A stretch of DNA of 43,259 nt, from NCBI RefSeq assembly GCF_947258925.1, contig NZ_CAMYKG010000022.1:1-43259 (forward strand). Reading direction: 5' to 3'. Both the position numbers and the translations under genes were made by a program. The notes beneath the pieces were generated by a model. That model searched no databases. It had not been told where the DNA came from and worked only from the letters and a program-made list of their open reading frames with translations. This stretch comes from an uncultured Eudoraea sp. (GTDB lineage Bacteria; Bacteroidota; Bacteroidia; Flavobacteriales; Flavobacteriaceae). Of this stretch, positions 16,314 to 23,897 are shown piece after piece; position 1 is the first letter of the stretch, and each line of letters opens with the position of its first letter.

Positions 16314-17150
16314 CTAGACCTTAAAGGTAATCACAGGTAATTCAGCGTGATTTACTAAATCCTCACCGATGCTTCCCTTGAAAAAATGTGCTATTCCACT
16401 TCTTCCGTGGGTCGGAATTGCTATTAAATCTGCATTAACATCCTTTGCGTGATTAAAAATGCCGCTTTCAATTGAATAATCTGAAATATGAATGATTTCA
16501 GTATTGGGGGGAAGTTCTCCATTATGTGCTACTTTCAGGAAGAAATCTACCTTCTTTTTGATCTCCATGGTATTTCTGAAATCTTCATTGGGCAGGTTTA
16601 CATAGACCAAGTGAAGTTGAACATTCCATTTGGCAAAAAATGAACGAGCATTATGGTAGGCCTTTATGCTCTCCACCGCAAAATCACAGGCAAAAACAAC
16701 TAATTTAGGACTGAATTGAGGCCTTGGTACCTTTATAACCAGCACGGGTATATTAGAAGAACGTACAACTTTTTCTGTATTGGAGCCAACGAATATTTCG
16801 CTAACGCCACTTGCGCCATGGGACCCCATAACTATCAGGTCAATCTGTTGTTCTTTAGCCAATTCGTTAATCTCACTGAATATCTTATAATTCTGCACCA
16901 TTTCAGTAATCTTAACATCTTTCAAATACGGTTTATCCAAAAAGGAATTAAACCGTTTTTTGGCCAATTTCATATAAAAGTGGGCTTCTGCAGCTTCCTC
17001 TGATTCACTCTTAGACAAGTAAGCTTCAGACAGTCCCATCATGTGAAGTACGGTAATTTCAGCACTATAATCCTTTGCCAGTTTTGCTGCTACTTCGAGT
17101 GCATATCCGGCATGTTCCGAAAAATCTACAGGGACTAATATTTTTTTCAT
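16314..17150 (-). CDS. Universal stress protein, tandem UspA domains with both ATP motifs nearly intact
   Basis: A 278-residue two-domain USP. Domain one starts KILVPVDFSEHAGYALEVA and has MGSHGASGVSEIFVGSN, a classic signature. Unlike the other USPs in the window, domain two also keeps an almost complete motif (IPTHGRSGIAHFFKGSIGED), so it may bind two nucleotides and is closest to ordinary UspA. It lies between the hibernation factor (23-bp gap) and the LOV kinase (46-bp gap) in one operon. Its different sequence type suggests a separate origin from the three-USP operon. Confidence 0.92.
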   Translation of the reverse strand: MKKILVPVDFSEHAGYALEVAAKLAKDYSAEITVLHMMGLSEAYLSKSESEEAAEAHFYMKLAKKRFNSFLDKPYLKDVKITEMVQNYKIFSEINELAKEQQIDLIVMGSHGASGVSEIFVGSNTEKVVRSSNIPVLVIKVPRPQFSPKLVVFACDFAVESIKAYHNARSFFAKWNVQLHLVYVNLPNEDFRNTMEIKKKVDFFLKVAHNGELPPNTEIIHISDYSIESGIFNHAKDVNADLIAIPTHGRSGIAHFFKGSIGEDLVNHAELPVITFKV

Positions 17151-17173
17151 GGCGATTTATTTAATAATCTTAT

Positions 17174-17473
17174 CTAATACTTTTTGAATGTTTCCTTTCT
17201 TTTTCTTAGCTGATTCTCCAATTCTTTAATTGTAGTGGCTGCAGCCTTTTCAAAATTGTCTTGACTAGATTTAGCAAATAGGCGGGGGCCGGGGGCACTT
17301 AACTGTATTTCACATATTTTACCTGAACCCGATGGGTCATTTTCCAATTTAAAAAATACATCTGCTTTTATAATCCAATCATATTTATTTGAGAGTTTAT
17401 TTAATTTGTTAGTAACAATAGCGCTCATAGATTCGCTGGTAGGCATTTGAACATATTGAATGTTTATCGTCAT
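17174..17473 (-). CDS. Ribosome hibernation factor (short HPF/RaiA family)
   Basis: A 99-residue protein with the S30AE fold pattern: IQYVQMPTSESMSAIV, LNKLSNKYDWIIKADVFFKLEND, a strand ending CEIQLSAPGPRLFAKS, and a basic amphipathic helix (ELENQLRKRKETFKK) that would contact 16S rRNA. It is the short form without the C-terminal dimerisation domain of long HPF. Such proteins bind the 30S decoding centre in stationary or starved cells. First gene of the operon hpf - usp - LOV kinase - receiver-Crp regulator, with the operator upstream, so ribosome shutdown and the regulator are co-expressed. Firm family call; HPF versus RaiA cannot be split from sequence alone. Confidence 0.9.
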   Translation of the reverse strand: MTINIQYVQMPTSESMSAIVTNKLNKLSNKYDWIIKADVFFKLENDPSGSGKICEIQLSAPGPRLFAKSSQDNFEKAAATTIKELENQLRKRKETFKKY

Positions 17474-17497
17474 AGTTAATTAATTTATAGTTATGAA

Positions 17498-17540
17498 TAA
17501 AGATCGTTTTAAAGATAATGGTAAACTATGACATTAATCA
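17498..17540 (-). promoter_or_regulatory. Fnr/Crp-type operator and -7 element for the hpf-usp-kinase-regulator operon
   Basis: TGACATTAATCA at 17529-17540 (centre 17534.5). On the minus strand GATCTTTA begins at 17505, 29.5 bp away; it misses the first T of the -7 consensus and is the weakest element of the set. The position would make the receiver-Crp regulator control its own operon. Confidence 0.65.
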
Positions 17541-17544
17541 TTTT

Positions 17545-17556
17545 TGATCAATGTCT
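17545..17556. promoter_or_regulatory. Second, imperfect operator next to the hpf promoter
   Basis: TGATCAATGTCT differs from TGAYNNNNRTCA at one base and lies 16 bp (centre to centre) from the main site. No -7 element lies at the standard distance on either strand, so it would be an accessory or tuning site, if it is bound. Confidence 0.45.
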
Positions 17557-17631
17557 GGTTAGAATAAACCAATATCCCATCCCCTAATTTATGAATACTA
17601 ACTATCCAATCCAAGAACATTAAGACAGTTC

Positions 17632-18069
17632 TTATGACCTTAGTTTATGACTTTCTTTAAGTAGTACTAACAAGACGCCTAATATGATTAGGTTTTTGAT
17701 TATATACTGCCCCAAAAGAGTAAGGTTAAAGGGGGCTTGTGAGAGTACCAGGTCTGGGAAATAAAGAAAAGGCAAGAAGGTTAATACAATATGTATTAAA
17801 GCCAGTTTTAAAGCAAATTTTTCAAAAAAGTGGGCTATTAGTAAAACCCCAATCATGGTCTCCCAAATAGCGAGTAAAATAATTGAAACCTCAGGGGCGA
17901 TCAATCCAAAAGTTAATTCACTGATTGTTGCCTTAGCAAGATCTTCCGCAGGACTAACGCCATTAAAAAATTTGAGCATCCCAAACCAGAAATATACTAT
18001 CCCAATACTTACGGCAACAAAATTAATATTAGATTTCCTATGCAGTATACGAGTTACTAGTTCCTTCAT
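17632..18069 (-). CDS. DoxX-like small integral membrane protein
   Basis: A 145-residue protein with four predicted membrane helices (about residues 16-36, 55-80, 85-105 and 112-136). The sequence FVAVSIGIVYFWFGMLKFFNG near the start and a polar loop before helix 2 are typical of DoxX/DUF417-like inner-membrane proteins, whose relatives have been tied to quinone or thiosulfate redox and oxidative stress. No cofactor motif is visible. It is transcribed alone from its own operator at 18117-18128, with a leader of about 12 bases. Assignment to the broad DoxX class is moderate, function unknown. Confidence 0.65.
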   Translation of the reverse strand: MKELVTRILHRKSNINFVAVSIGIVYFWFGMLKFFNGVSPAEDLAKATISELTFGLIAPEVSIILLAIWETMIGVLLIAHFFEKFALKLALIHIVLTFLPFLYFPDLVLSQAPFNLTLLGQYIIKNLIILGVLLVLLKESHKLRS

Positions 18070-18085
18070 CTTTTTCTAAAAGTTG

Positions 18086-18128
18086 CTAAACTAAGAACCC
18101 TGGATTACCTAAAAAGTGATAAATGTCA
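18086..18128 (-). promoter_or_regulatory. Fnr/Crp-type operator and -7 element for the DoxX-like gene
   Basis: TGATAAATGTCA at 18117-18128 (centre 18122.5). On the minus strand TAGTTTAG begins at 18093, 29.5 bp from the centre. It shares the 315-bp gap 18070-18384 with the plus-strand site at 18266; apart from these two promoters nothing else in the gap is convincing. Confidence 0.75.
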
Positions 18129-18265
18129 TTTTACTTAAATTATTTTAATAGTAATATCAGCCTTTTTCTTTTTATTTTGTATAAATTCTGCTTGTGAAAT
18201 TAAAATGGATGAGTGCTATTGGCCTGAAGCCGGCGGGTTTAAAGCAGATAAAACAAACTGTACTA

Positions 18266-18308
18266 TGATCAATGTCATTCCTCCTATATGAAAATACCGC
18301 TAGTTTTG
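18266..18308 (+). promoter_or_regulatory. Fnr/Crp-type operator and perfect -7 element for the LytTR/ABC exporter operon
   Basis: TGATCAATGTCA at 18266-18277 (centre 18271.5), followed on the plus strand by TAGTTTTG starting at 18301, a full match to TAnnTTTG, 29.5 bp from the centre. The predicted start near 18313 leaves a leader of about 72 bases before 18385. Confidence 0.78.
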
Positions 18309-18384
18309 TTTTTGATTATATAATGAACCAGGAATACCGGAATTCTTTCCTGAATACACTCAGCAGATCAATATTTATAAGTCT

Positions 18385-19092
18385 ATGGAAAATAGATGTT
18401 TAAATACACTGGTAATCGAAAATTCGAAAGTTCAAGGCGCCATTTTAGCTCAAATGGTAAGGAACCATAAGGATTTGCATTTGGTATCCGTTTGCGGCAA
18501 CGCCATGGATGCGAATCGAACTATCAAAAATCACAAAATTGACGTAATTTTTCTCGACATTGAAATGCCTTTTATAGATGGCTTTGATCTTCTTGAATCT
18601 TTGGAGCAGGACATTCAGGTTGTAATCGTGACCGGTAATTCAGATTATGCCTTAAAAGCATTTGATTATGGCGTAACAGATTTCATTCTAAAACCGGCAA
18701 AAATTCAACGTTTTCATAAGGCTGTGAAAAAAGTTCTTAAGAACCTGGTCAAAGTGGATGAAACCCTTGATGAGCAGGAATTTTTGATGGTACGAAGCAA
18801 CATGAAAAACAAGAAGATCTACCTTAAAGACATTAAATGGGTAGAGGCTTTTGGTGATTATATAAAACTAATTACCAAATACGAAAAGGTGATTGTGCTC
18901 AATACCATGAAATCAATTGCAAATCAATTACCAAAGGACAGTTTCCTTCGGATTCACAGATCATATATTGTAAATTTAAGCATGGTAGACAAATTTAGCG
19001 GCACGAGTGTGGAAGTTGGCGAGCACAGCATTCCAATGAGCAGAAAGCATAAACCCAGACTTGAACTTCTATTGGAAAAAGCAGGAGTTTAG
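18385..19092 (+). CDS. LytTR-family response regulator
   Basis: A 235-residue regulator. The N-terminal receiver (about 8-125) has phosphoacceptor Asp58 (VIFLDIEMPFIDG), a Thr switch (VVIVTGNSDYA) and Lys in ILKPAKIQR; its first acidic pair reads Glu-Asn rather than Asp-Asp. The C-terminal LytTR DNA-binding domain (about 135-230) has the usual KKIYLKDIKWVEAFGDYIKL and FLRIHRSYIVNLSMV segments. LytTR regulators normally partner with LytS-type membrane kinases; none is in the window, so the partner is elsewhere. It is followed by the adaptor, permease and ATPase genes with short gaps, and preceded by the island operator, so it may link the stress response to the export system. Confidence 0.92.
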   Translation: MENRCLNTLVIENSKVQGAILAQMVRNHKDLHLVSVCGNAMDANRTIKNHKIDVIFLDIEMPFIDGFDLLESLEQDIQVVIVTGNSDYALKAFDYGVTDFILKPAKIQRFHKAVKKVLKNLVKVDETLDEQEFLMVRSNMKNKKIYLKDIKWVEAFGDYIKLITKYEKVIVLNTMKSIANQLPKDSFLRIHRSYIVNLSMVDKFSGTSVEVGEHSIPMSRKHKPRLELLLEKAGV

Positions 19093-19128
19093 CAAACTGA
19101 ATCATACCGGCAACTTAAAATAAGCTTA

Positions 19129-20232
19129 ATGAAAGGTTACCCTATTTTCTTTAGATTTCTAATTGGCTTTATATCTGTTACATCAGCACTAAGCTGTAAT
19201 GAAAATCGGGAAAAATTATTACCATCAAAGGTAACCATTACTGAATCTGTATACACTTCAGTAACCATACAACCCGATAGTCTTTATCAGGTGTATGCAG
19301 CGGTAGGTGGCATCCTCGACAAAAATTTTGTTGAAGAAGGTGATTCGGTAGCAAAAGGAACTTCAATCGCTCAAATCATTAACAACACCCCAAAGTTAAA
19401 TTCTGAAAATGCTCAACTAAATCTCCAGCTAGCCCGGGAAAACTACAGTGGTAGTAATACCGTCTTAATGGCCTTAAGCGATGAAATTAAAGCTGCAGAA
19501 CTTCAATATAAGAATGATTCAGTGAATTTTTGCAGACAGGAAAACCTTTGGGAACAAAATATAGGATCCAAGATAGAATACGAAAATCGAAAACTGGCTT
19601 ATGAGCTATCAAGCAACAATTTGAGCTTGCTTAAAAGTAATTTTGAACGAACAAAAACCGAACTGAAGACCAAACTGAAGCAAGCTGAAAATAATTACGA
19701 GACTTCATTGATTACTACTCAGGATTTTAATGTTCAGAGTAAAATTAATGGTACGGTATACGCGCTATACAAAAACCAGGGTGAGATAATCAATACCATG
19801 GAACCCATAGCCGCTATTGGCAGTACAAATGATTTTATAATTGAGATGTTAGTTGATGAAGTTGACATAGTAAAGCTGAAAATTGGTCAAACAGCTCTAA
19901 TAACACTTGACGCATATGGGTCCAAGGTATATAGCGCTATTATTAATAAAATTTATCCAAGAAAGGATGAACGTTCTCAGACGTTTAAAATAGAGGCCAT
20001 TTTTTCAGAGCCGCCGGAAGTTCTATATCCCGGTCTGGCAGGAGAAGGCAATATTATAATTTCCCAAAAGGAAAATGCCATAACCATACCAAAGGAATAT
20101 CTTATTGATGATAACAAGGTGCTAACGGAAGAAGGTATTATCGAAATTGTAACGGGTATTCAAGACCTTGAACGCATTGAAGTCCGATCAGGTCTGGATG
20201 CGGAAACATATATCTTAAAACCAGAAGAATGA
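19129..20232 (+). CDS. HlyD/MacA-type periplasmic adaptor lipoprotein
   Basis: A 367-residue membrane fusion protein that would bridge the inner-membrane ABC exporter and an outer-membrane channel. It opens with a hydrophobic segment ending in a lipobox-like ALSC (Cys23), then the lipoyl half AAVGGILDKNFVEEGDSVAKG (about residues 62-82), a helical hairpin (about 90-195, coiled), the second lipoyl half VQSKINGTVYALYKNQGEII and a beta-barrel domain (EMLVDEVDIVKLKIGQTALI). The stop codon overlaps the permease start by 4 bp, so the two are translationally coupled. No outer-membrane channel gene is present. Substrate unknown. Confidence 0.9.
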   Translation: MKGYPIFFRFLIGFISVTSALSCNENREKLLPSKVTITESVYTSVTIQPDSLYQVYAAVGGILDKNFVEEGDSVAKGTSIAQIINNTPKLNSENAQLNLQLARENYSGSNTVLMALSDEIKAAELQYKNDSVNFCRQENLWEQNIGSKIEYENRKLAYELSSNNLSLLKSNFERTKTELKTKLKQAENNYETSLITTQDFNVQSKINGTVYALYKNQGEIINTMEPIAAIGSTNDFIIEMLVDEVDIVKLKIGQTALITLDAYGSKVYSAIINKIYPRKDERSQTFKIEAIFSEPPEVLYPGLAGEGNIIISQKENAITIPKEYLIDDNKVLTEEGIIEIVTGIQDLERIEVRSGLDAETYILKPEE

Positions 20233-21491
20233 CTAACTGGAAGGTTATACTTAGCATTGCCAAAACACATCTGTTAACAAAGATGAAGTCTACCGTAACC
20301 GCTTCCCTTGGGGTAACATTTGGAATTGGAGCGTATATTACACTGGTAAGTTTTATGACGGGTTTGAACGGTATGCTCGATGACCTTGTACTTAATCAAA
20401 CACCTCATATTCATATGTATAATGAAATTGCACCTTCAGCAGAACAGCCAATTTCCTTATACGATAAATTTGATGGTGGCTTAAATGTAGTACACTCCGT
20501 AAAGCCTAAGCAAAATCAACTTAAAATACATAATGCCCTCCCCATATTAAATTATTTAAAAGATAAGGAAAATGTAAAAGGAGCAACACCTCAACTGCGT
20601 ACCCAAATATTCTATTTGTCGGGTTCCAGTGAACTGGGTGGTAACCTTGTAGGTGTAGATATTATGGAAGAAGTACGATTATCCAACATACAGGATAATA
20701 TTGTTGAAGGGAGTCCGGAAGCTCTTAAAAACAATGAAAATGGAATCCTACTTGGTTCCGGACTTGCCAAAAAGATGTCGCTGGGTGTTGGCAATCGCGT
20801 ACAAATCAGTACGGTTAAGGGTACTGTTTTTCCATTAAAAATTATCGGGATTTACCAAAGTGGTATTGCTGAAATAGACAATGTGCAAAGTTTTGCAAAT
20901 CTTAAAACAGTTCAAAGAATACAGGGAGAACCTGAAAATTATATTACAGATATTAATATAAAACTATATGACCTAAAAGAAGCTGAGCCCATGGCGCGAA
21001 AGTTGGAAAAGCAGTTTAAAATTAAAGCAACCGACATCAATGAAGCAAATGCGCAGTTCGAAACAGGGACGAATATTCGAAATATTATCACCTACGCCGT
21101 TTCAATAACCTTGCTCATTGTTGCGGGTTTCGGTATTTACAATATTCTGAACATGCTTATCTACGAAAAAATGAAGGACATTGCCATCCTAAAAGCAACC
21201 GGATTTTCAGGTAAGGATGTACAACTTATATTTATGAGTCAGGCCATGTTAATAGGGGTCGCAGGGGGAATAGTTGGTTTAATCATAGGCTTTTTCTTAT
21301 CGAGAATTATTGATAATATCCCCTTCGAAACTGAAGCCTTACCCACCATAAGTACATTCCCGGTAAATTATAACCTATGGTATTATGTCATTGGAATTGT
21401 ATTTGCGCTAATTTCTACATTTATTGCCGGTTATTTACCTTCAAATAAGGCTAGAAAAATAGATCCTGTACGCATCATCCGCGGAACCTAA
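20229..21491 (+). CDS. ABC exporter permease (MacB/FtsX/LolC type)
   Basis: A 420-residue permease with four membrane helices: one near residues 20-45 followed by a large periplasmic domain (about 50-280, MacB_PCD-like), then three near 290-315, 335-365 and 385-410. The FtsX signature region ITYAVSITLLIVAGFGIYNILNMLIYEKMKDIAILKATG is split across the cytoplasmic coupling loop. Translationally coupled to the adaptor and 9 bp from the ATPase gene, so a complete MacA-MacB-like tripartite inner part. It could export peptides, lipids or a signal molecule; nothing in the window fixes the cargo. Confidence 0.9.
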   Translation: MTNWKVILSIAKTHLLTKMKSTVTASLGVTFGIGAYITLVSFMTGLNGMLDDLVLNQTPHIHMYNEIAPSAEQPISLYDKFDGGLNVVHSVKPKQNQLKIHNALPILNYLKDKENVKGATPQLRTQIFYLSGSSELGGNLVGVDIMEEVRLSNIQDNIVEGSPEALKNNENGILLGSGLAKKMSLGVGNRVQISTVKGTVFPLKIIGIYQSGIAEIDNVQSFANLKTVQRIQGEPENYITDINIKLYDLKEAEPMARKLEKQFKIKATDINEANAQFETGTNIRNIITYAVSITLLIVAGFGIYNILNMLIYEKMKDIAILKATGFSGKDVQLIFMSQAMLIGVAGGIVGLIIGFFLSRIIDNIPFETEALPTISTFPVNYNLWYYVIGIVFALISTFIAGYLPSNKARKIDPVRIIRGT

Positions 21492-21500
21492 TCAATAATT

Positions 21501-22175
21501 ATGGGAACTGTTCTGGAAACCAAAAATATTAACAAGCATTTTCGAAAACCAGTGGATTTTCACGTTCTGAAGGATATAAGTTTTAGTGTACAGGAAGGGG
21601 AATTTGCATCCATTATGGGTAAATCAGGCTCCGGGAAATCAACCCTGCTTTACATACTTTCTACCATGGATACCGATTATGAGGGCCAGCTATTTTTGAA
21701 TGAGGAACTTGTAACAGGGAAGCATCAAAAGGAACTATCACAATTGCGAAACAGACATATAGGGTTTGTATTTCAATTTCATTATCTCCTATCAGAATTT
21801 AGCGTTCTGGAGAATGTAATGCTTCCGGCTAAAAAACTAGCTTCCAAAAGCTATGAGGAAATAGAACATGATGCCATGGAAAAATTGAAAATGCTTAAAA
21901 TTGAACATCTGGCACAAAAAAGGGCTTCACGAGTTTCCGGCGGTGAAAAACAACGTGTTGCCATTGCACGGGCACTTATCAATAATCCTGACATTCTTAT
22001 GGGCGATGAACCTACAGGTAACCTTGACAGTTATAATGCGGAGAATGTCTTTCAAATATTTAAGAGATTAAAAGAAGAGGAAGGGCTTTCCCTATTGGTT
22101 GTTACCCATGATATGGACTTTGCAAAACGCACAGATCGCATCATAGTAATGGAAGATGGTACCATTCTCGACTAG
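21501..22175 (+). CDS. ABC exporter ATP-binding protein (LolD/MacB type)
   Basis: A 224-residue ATPase with Walker A GKSGSGKST (residues 40-48), Q-loop FQFHYLLSEFSVLENV, signature VSGGEKQRVAIARAL, Walker B ILMGDEPTGNLD and switch His in VVTHDMDFA. It follows the permease by 9 bp and ends the operon that begins with the LytTR regulator. The next gene is convergent (15-bp gap), with no obvious hairpin between. It would sit on the inner face of the membrane with the permease dimer. Confidence 0.93.
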   Translation: MGTVLETKNINKHFRKPVDFHVLKDISFSVQEGEFASIMGKSGSGKSTLLYILSTMDTDYEGQLFLNEELVTGKHQKELSQLRNRHIGFVFQFHYLLSEFSVLENVMLPAKKLASKSYEEIEHDAMEKLKMLKIEHLAQKRASRVSGGEKQRVAIARALINNPDILMGDEPTGNLDSYNAENVFQIFKRLKEEEGLSLLVVTHDMDFAKRTDRIIVMEDGTILD

Positions 22176-22190
22176 ATTTTGGTAGTTATT

Positions 22191-23033
22191 TTATTTTCTT
22201 ATTGAATTATAACATAGTATGGGTATGGTAGCCAGGGATTCCATTTTTTTTACCATATCCTTATTAAAAAGCCTTGCAAAGATCCCCTTGTTTTCTCTTT
22301 CCAACATCACCAATAAATCCGCTTTCTCGTCCTTAACATGAATCCTTAAACCCTCTTCAATACTATTGGCCAGTACCATATGAAAACCTATTTTTTTATA
22401 AGTCACCTGAGCTTCCAATAACTCTTTAAACCACTCCATCTGTTGCATGGCCGTATATTCCTCCGAAGTTGGAATATGAACTATATCTATTTTGGCATCA
22501 AAACTTTCTGCTATGGCAGCCAATTTTTCAAGGGCTATGATATCAGAAGATTCAAAGTCACTGGCGTAAGTCATCTTTTTTATCTGCTTGTAATTATAGC
22601 CGGCAGGTATTATTAGTATAGGGCACAGGTTTTTATCTATTAATTTATTGGCAATGTTACCACTTAGGAATCCCCTCTTGGAATGTGCATCTTTCATCCC
22701 AATTACGAGCATGTCTATATCCTCTTTCTTTATTTTATCTGCTATACCTTTACTGACTGAAATATTTTGTGCTACAGAATATTTTAGTTGATTTTTACTC
22801 AGATTCTCATCCATATGTTTTTGGCAATAGGCTTCCAATATTTTCTTTTGTTCTGCATAGGCCAGCTTATGTATTTGTTCAACCGATCTAATATTGGAAG
22901 TACTTATCGGCGGAATATCATATATGTGAAAAATAATTAGTCGGGCATTTAAATTTTCACAGAGGTTTTTGGCATAATTTAGCGCAGAAATCGAATTTTT
23001 GGAACAATCGGTAGCGTAAAGAATAGTGTACAT
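22191..23033 (-). CDS. Universal stress protein, divergent, probable non-ATP-binding type
   Basis: A 280-residue two-domain USP-fold protein. It begins TILYATDCSKNSISALNYA, clearly UspA-like, but the nucleotide signature is broken in domain one (IGMKDAHSKRGFLSGNI: the second Gly is Asp, and GS is GN) and absent in domain two (MLERENKGIFARLFNKD). By the usual rule that UspA proteins lacking G-2x-G-9x-G(S/T) do not bind ATP, it should act without nucleotide. It is transcribed from its own operator at 23086-23097, back to back with the helical protein gene at 23180. Confidence 0.85.
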   Translation of the reverse strand: MYTILYATDCSKNSISALNYAKNLCENLNARLIIFHIYDIPPISTSNIRSVEQIHKLAYAEQKKILEAYCQKHMDENLSKNQLKYSVAQNISVSKGIADKIKKEDIDMLVIGMKDAHSKRGFLSGNIANKLIDKNLCPILIIPAGYNYKQIKKMTYASDFESSDIIALEKLAAIAESFDAKIDIVHIPTSEEYTAMQQMEWFKELLEAQVTYKKIGFHMVLANSIEEGLRIHVKDEKADLLVMLERENKGIFARLFNKDMVKKMESLATIPILCYNSIRK

Positions 23034-23054
23034 TGCATATTGTTTAAAGTTAAC

Positions 23055-23097
23055 CGAATTTACCCTATTTTAGAATCAGAAAATATGACATTCGTCA
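23055..23097 (-). promoter_or_regulatory. Fnr/Crp-type operator and -7 element for the divergent USP gene
   Basis: TGACATTCGTCA at 23086-23097 (centre 23091.5) has perfect inverted half-sites. On the minus strand TAAATTCG begins at 23062, 29.5 bp from the centre; the predicted start is near 23050. Confidence 0.75.
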
Positions 23098-23110
23098 CTA
23101 ATGTTTTACA

Positions 23111-23153
23111 TGACATATATCATAAGAAGTCACACCCGGCTAAATTACTTTTA
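23111..23153 (+). promoter_or_regulatory. Fnr/Crp-type operator and -7 element for the helical protein gene
   Basis: TGACATATATCA at 23111-23122 (centre 23116.5), followed on the plus strand by TACTTTTA starting at 23146, 29.5 bp from the centre. The two divergent sites here are 25 bp apart, centre to centre, and each fits only its own direction. Confidence 0.75.
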
Positions 23154-23179
23154 AGCTACAAATCAAAGAAATCTGAATC

Positions 23180-23629
23180 ATGGATAACAGCAATAAATCA
23201 ACGCAGCAAAAAAATATTGAAAATGTAAACTGGGAAAATCTATATATATTAACAGACCATTGGAAGTCTGACCTCAACTTCTACAAAGATGACCTCCGGT
23301 TTTTACACCACCTGATAGATAAATATATAATTTGGATTACAAAAGACAGCAATCTCAATATGGTAAAAGAAATACAGAAGAACCTGTTTGAGATTCGCAG
23401 CAAAAGTGAGGCCTTAATGAAAGAAGTAATTACGCACCAACAGAATCTGGCACTAATGGTGGAAAATCCCACAGAAAGTACAAACCCGCAATTCGTAAAA
23501 GATCATGAAATTCTGGAAGATCAGATTTCAAGTTTCGTAAAACAGTTCAGGTCTAATCGCAAAGAAGTTTTTAAAATAACCGAATATGTAATAGACAGTG
23601 AAGAATTACCAAATATTCTTAAATCCTAG
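23180..23629 (+). CDS. Helical (coiled-coil) protein, paralogue of the 5747-6190 product
   Basis: A 149-residue charged helical protein with no signal peptide. By eye it is homologous to the product at 5747-6190: both share W.S.L.F..DD...L..LI..Y near the start (residues 29-50 here), a K.E.L.KEV..H...L..M segment (about 75-95) and a last helix ending near residue 140. The N-terminus is Asn/Gln-rich (DNSNKSTQQKN). I do not recognise a named domain. The start at 23180 lies about 22 bases after the predicted transcription start of the operator promoter. It is likely an effector of the stress island, function unknown. Confidence 0.7.
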   Translation: MDNSNKSTQQKNIENVNWENLYILTDHWKSDLNFYKDDLRFLHHLIDKYIIWITKDSNLNMVKEIQKNLFEIRSKSEALMKEVITHQQNLALMVENPTESTNPQFVKDHEILEDQISSFVKQFRSNRKEVFKITEYVIDSEELPNILKS

Positions 23630-23733
23630 TACGGTCCTAAACCAATTTATTTCCTCATTTCAGAGGATGGGCAATTGTTGCCTCCCAAAGCGCGAAGTAA
23701 TAGTTAATAATCTGCAAAATAGAAATACTTCGT

Positions 23734-23741
23734 TATATTTG
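23734..23741 (+). promoter_or_regulatory. -7 element of the tRNA-Leu gene
   Basis: TATATTTG, a full match to TAnnTTTG, lies 20 bp upstream of the tRNA 5' end, so transcription should begin near 23746. No clear -33 element is visible. Confidence 0.55.
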
Positions 23742-23761
23742 CACCTCCATTTTGGAAAAAT

Positions 23762-23845
23762 GCCCACGTGGTGGAATTGGTAGACACGCTACCTTGAGGG
23801 GGTAGTGTTCGCAAGGACGTGCTGGTTCGACTCCAGTCGTGGGCA
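23762..23845 (+). tRNA. tRNA-Leu (anticodon GAG)
   Basis: The acceptor stem pairs GCCCACG (23762-23768) with CGTGGGC (23838-23844), with A as discriminator. The D arm (GTGGAATTGGTAGACAC), anticodon stem CTACC/GGTAG, the loop TTGAGGG with GAG at 23796-23798, a long variable arm and the T arm GGTTCGACTCC are all present, as expected of a class II leucine tRNA. CCA is not encoded. It reads CUU/CUC codons. A strong terminator follows at once. Confidence 0.95.
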
Positions 23846-23848
23846 CAA

Positions 23849-23883
23849 AAAAACTGCTTCTGTAATATTCAGAGGCAGTTTTT
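23849..23883. terminator. Bidirectional terminator after tRNA-Leu and the DUF1080 gene
   Basis: AAAACTGCTTCTG pairs with CAGAGGCAGTTTT in a 14-bp stem with one wobble pair and a 7-base loop, flanked by A- and T-runs on both sides. It serves the tRNA on the plus strand and the DUF1080/oxidoreductase operon on the minus strand. Confidence 0.85.
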
Positions 23884-23897
23884 GATTTTATTTCAGC

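Noticed and set aside
18205..18291. Small open frame (28 codons) starting MDECYWPEAGG between the DoxX and LytTR genes
   Set aside because: It overlaps the operator at 18266-18277 and would start upstream of the predicted transcription start; no sign of conservation can be seen.
23598..23783. Open frame running into the tRNA-Leu gene
   Set aside because: It overlaps the 23180-23629 gene and the tRNA; no protein family features.
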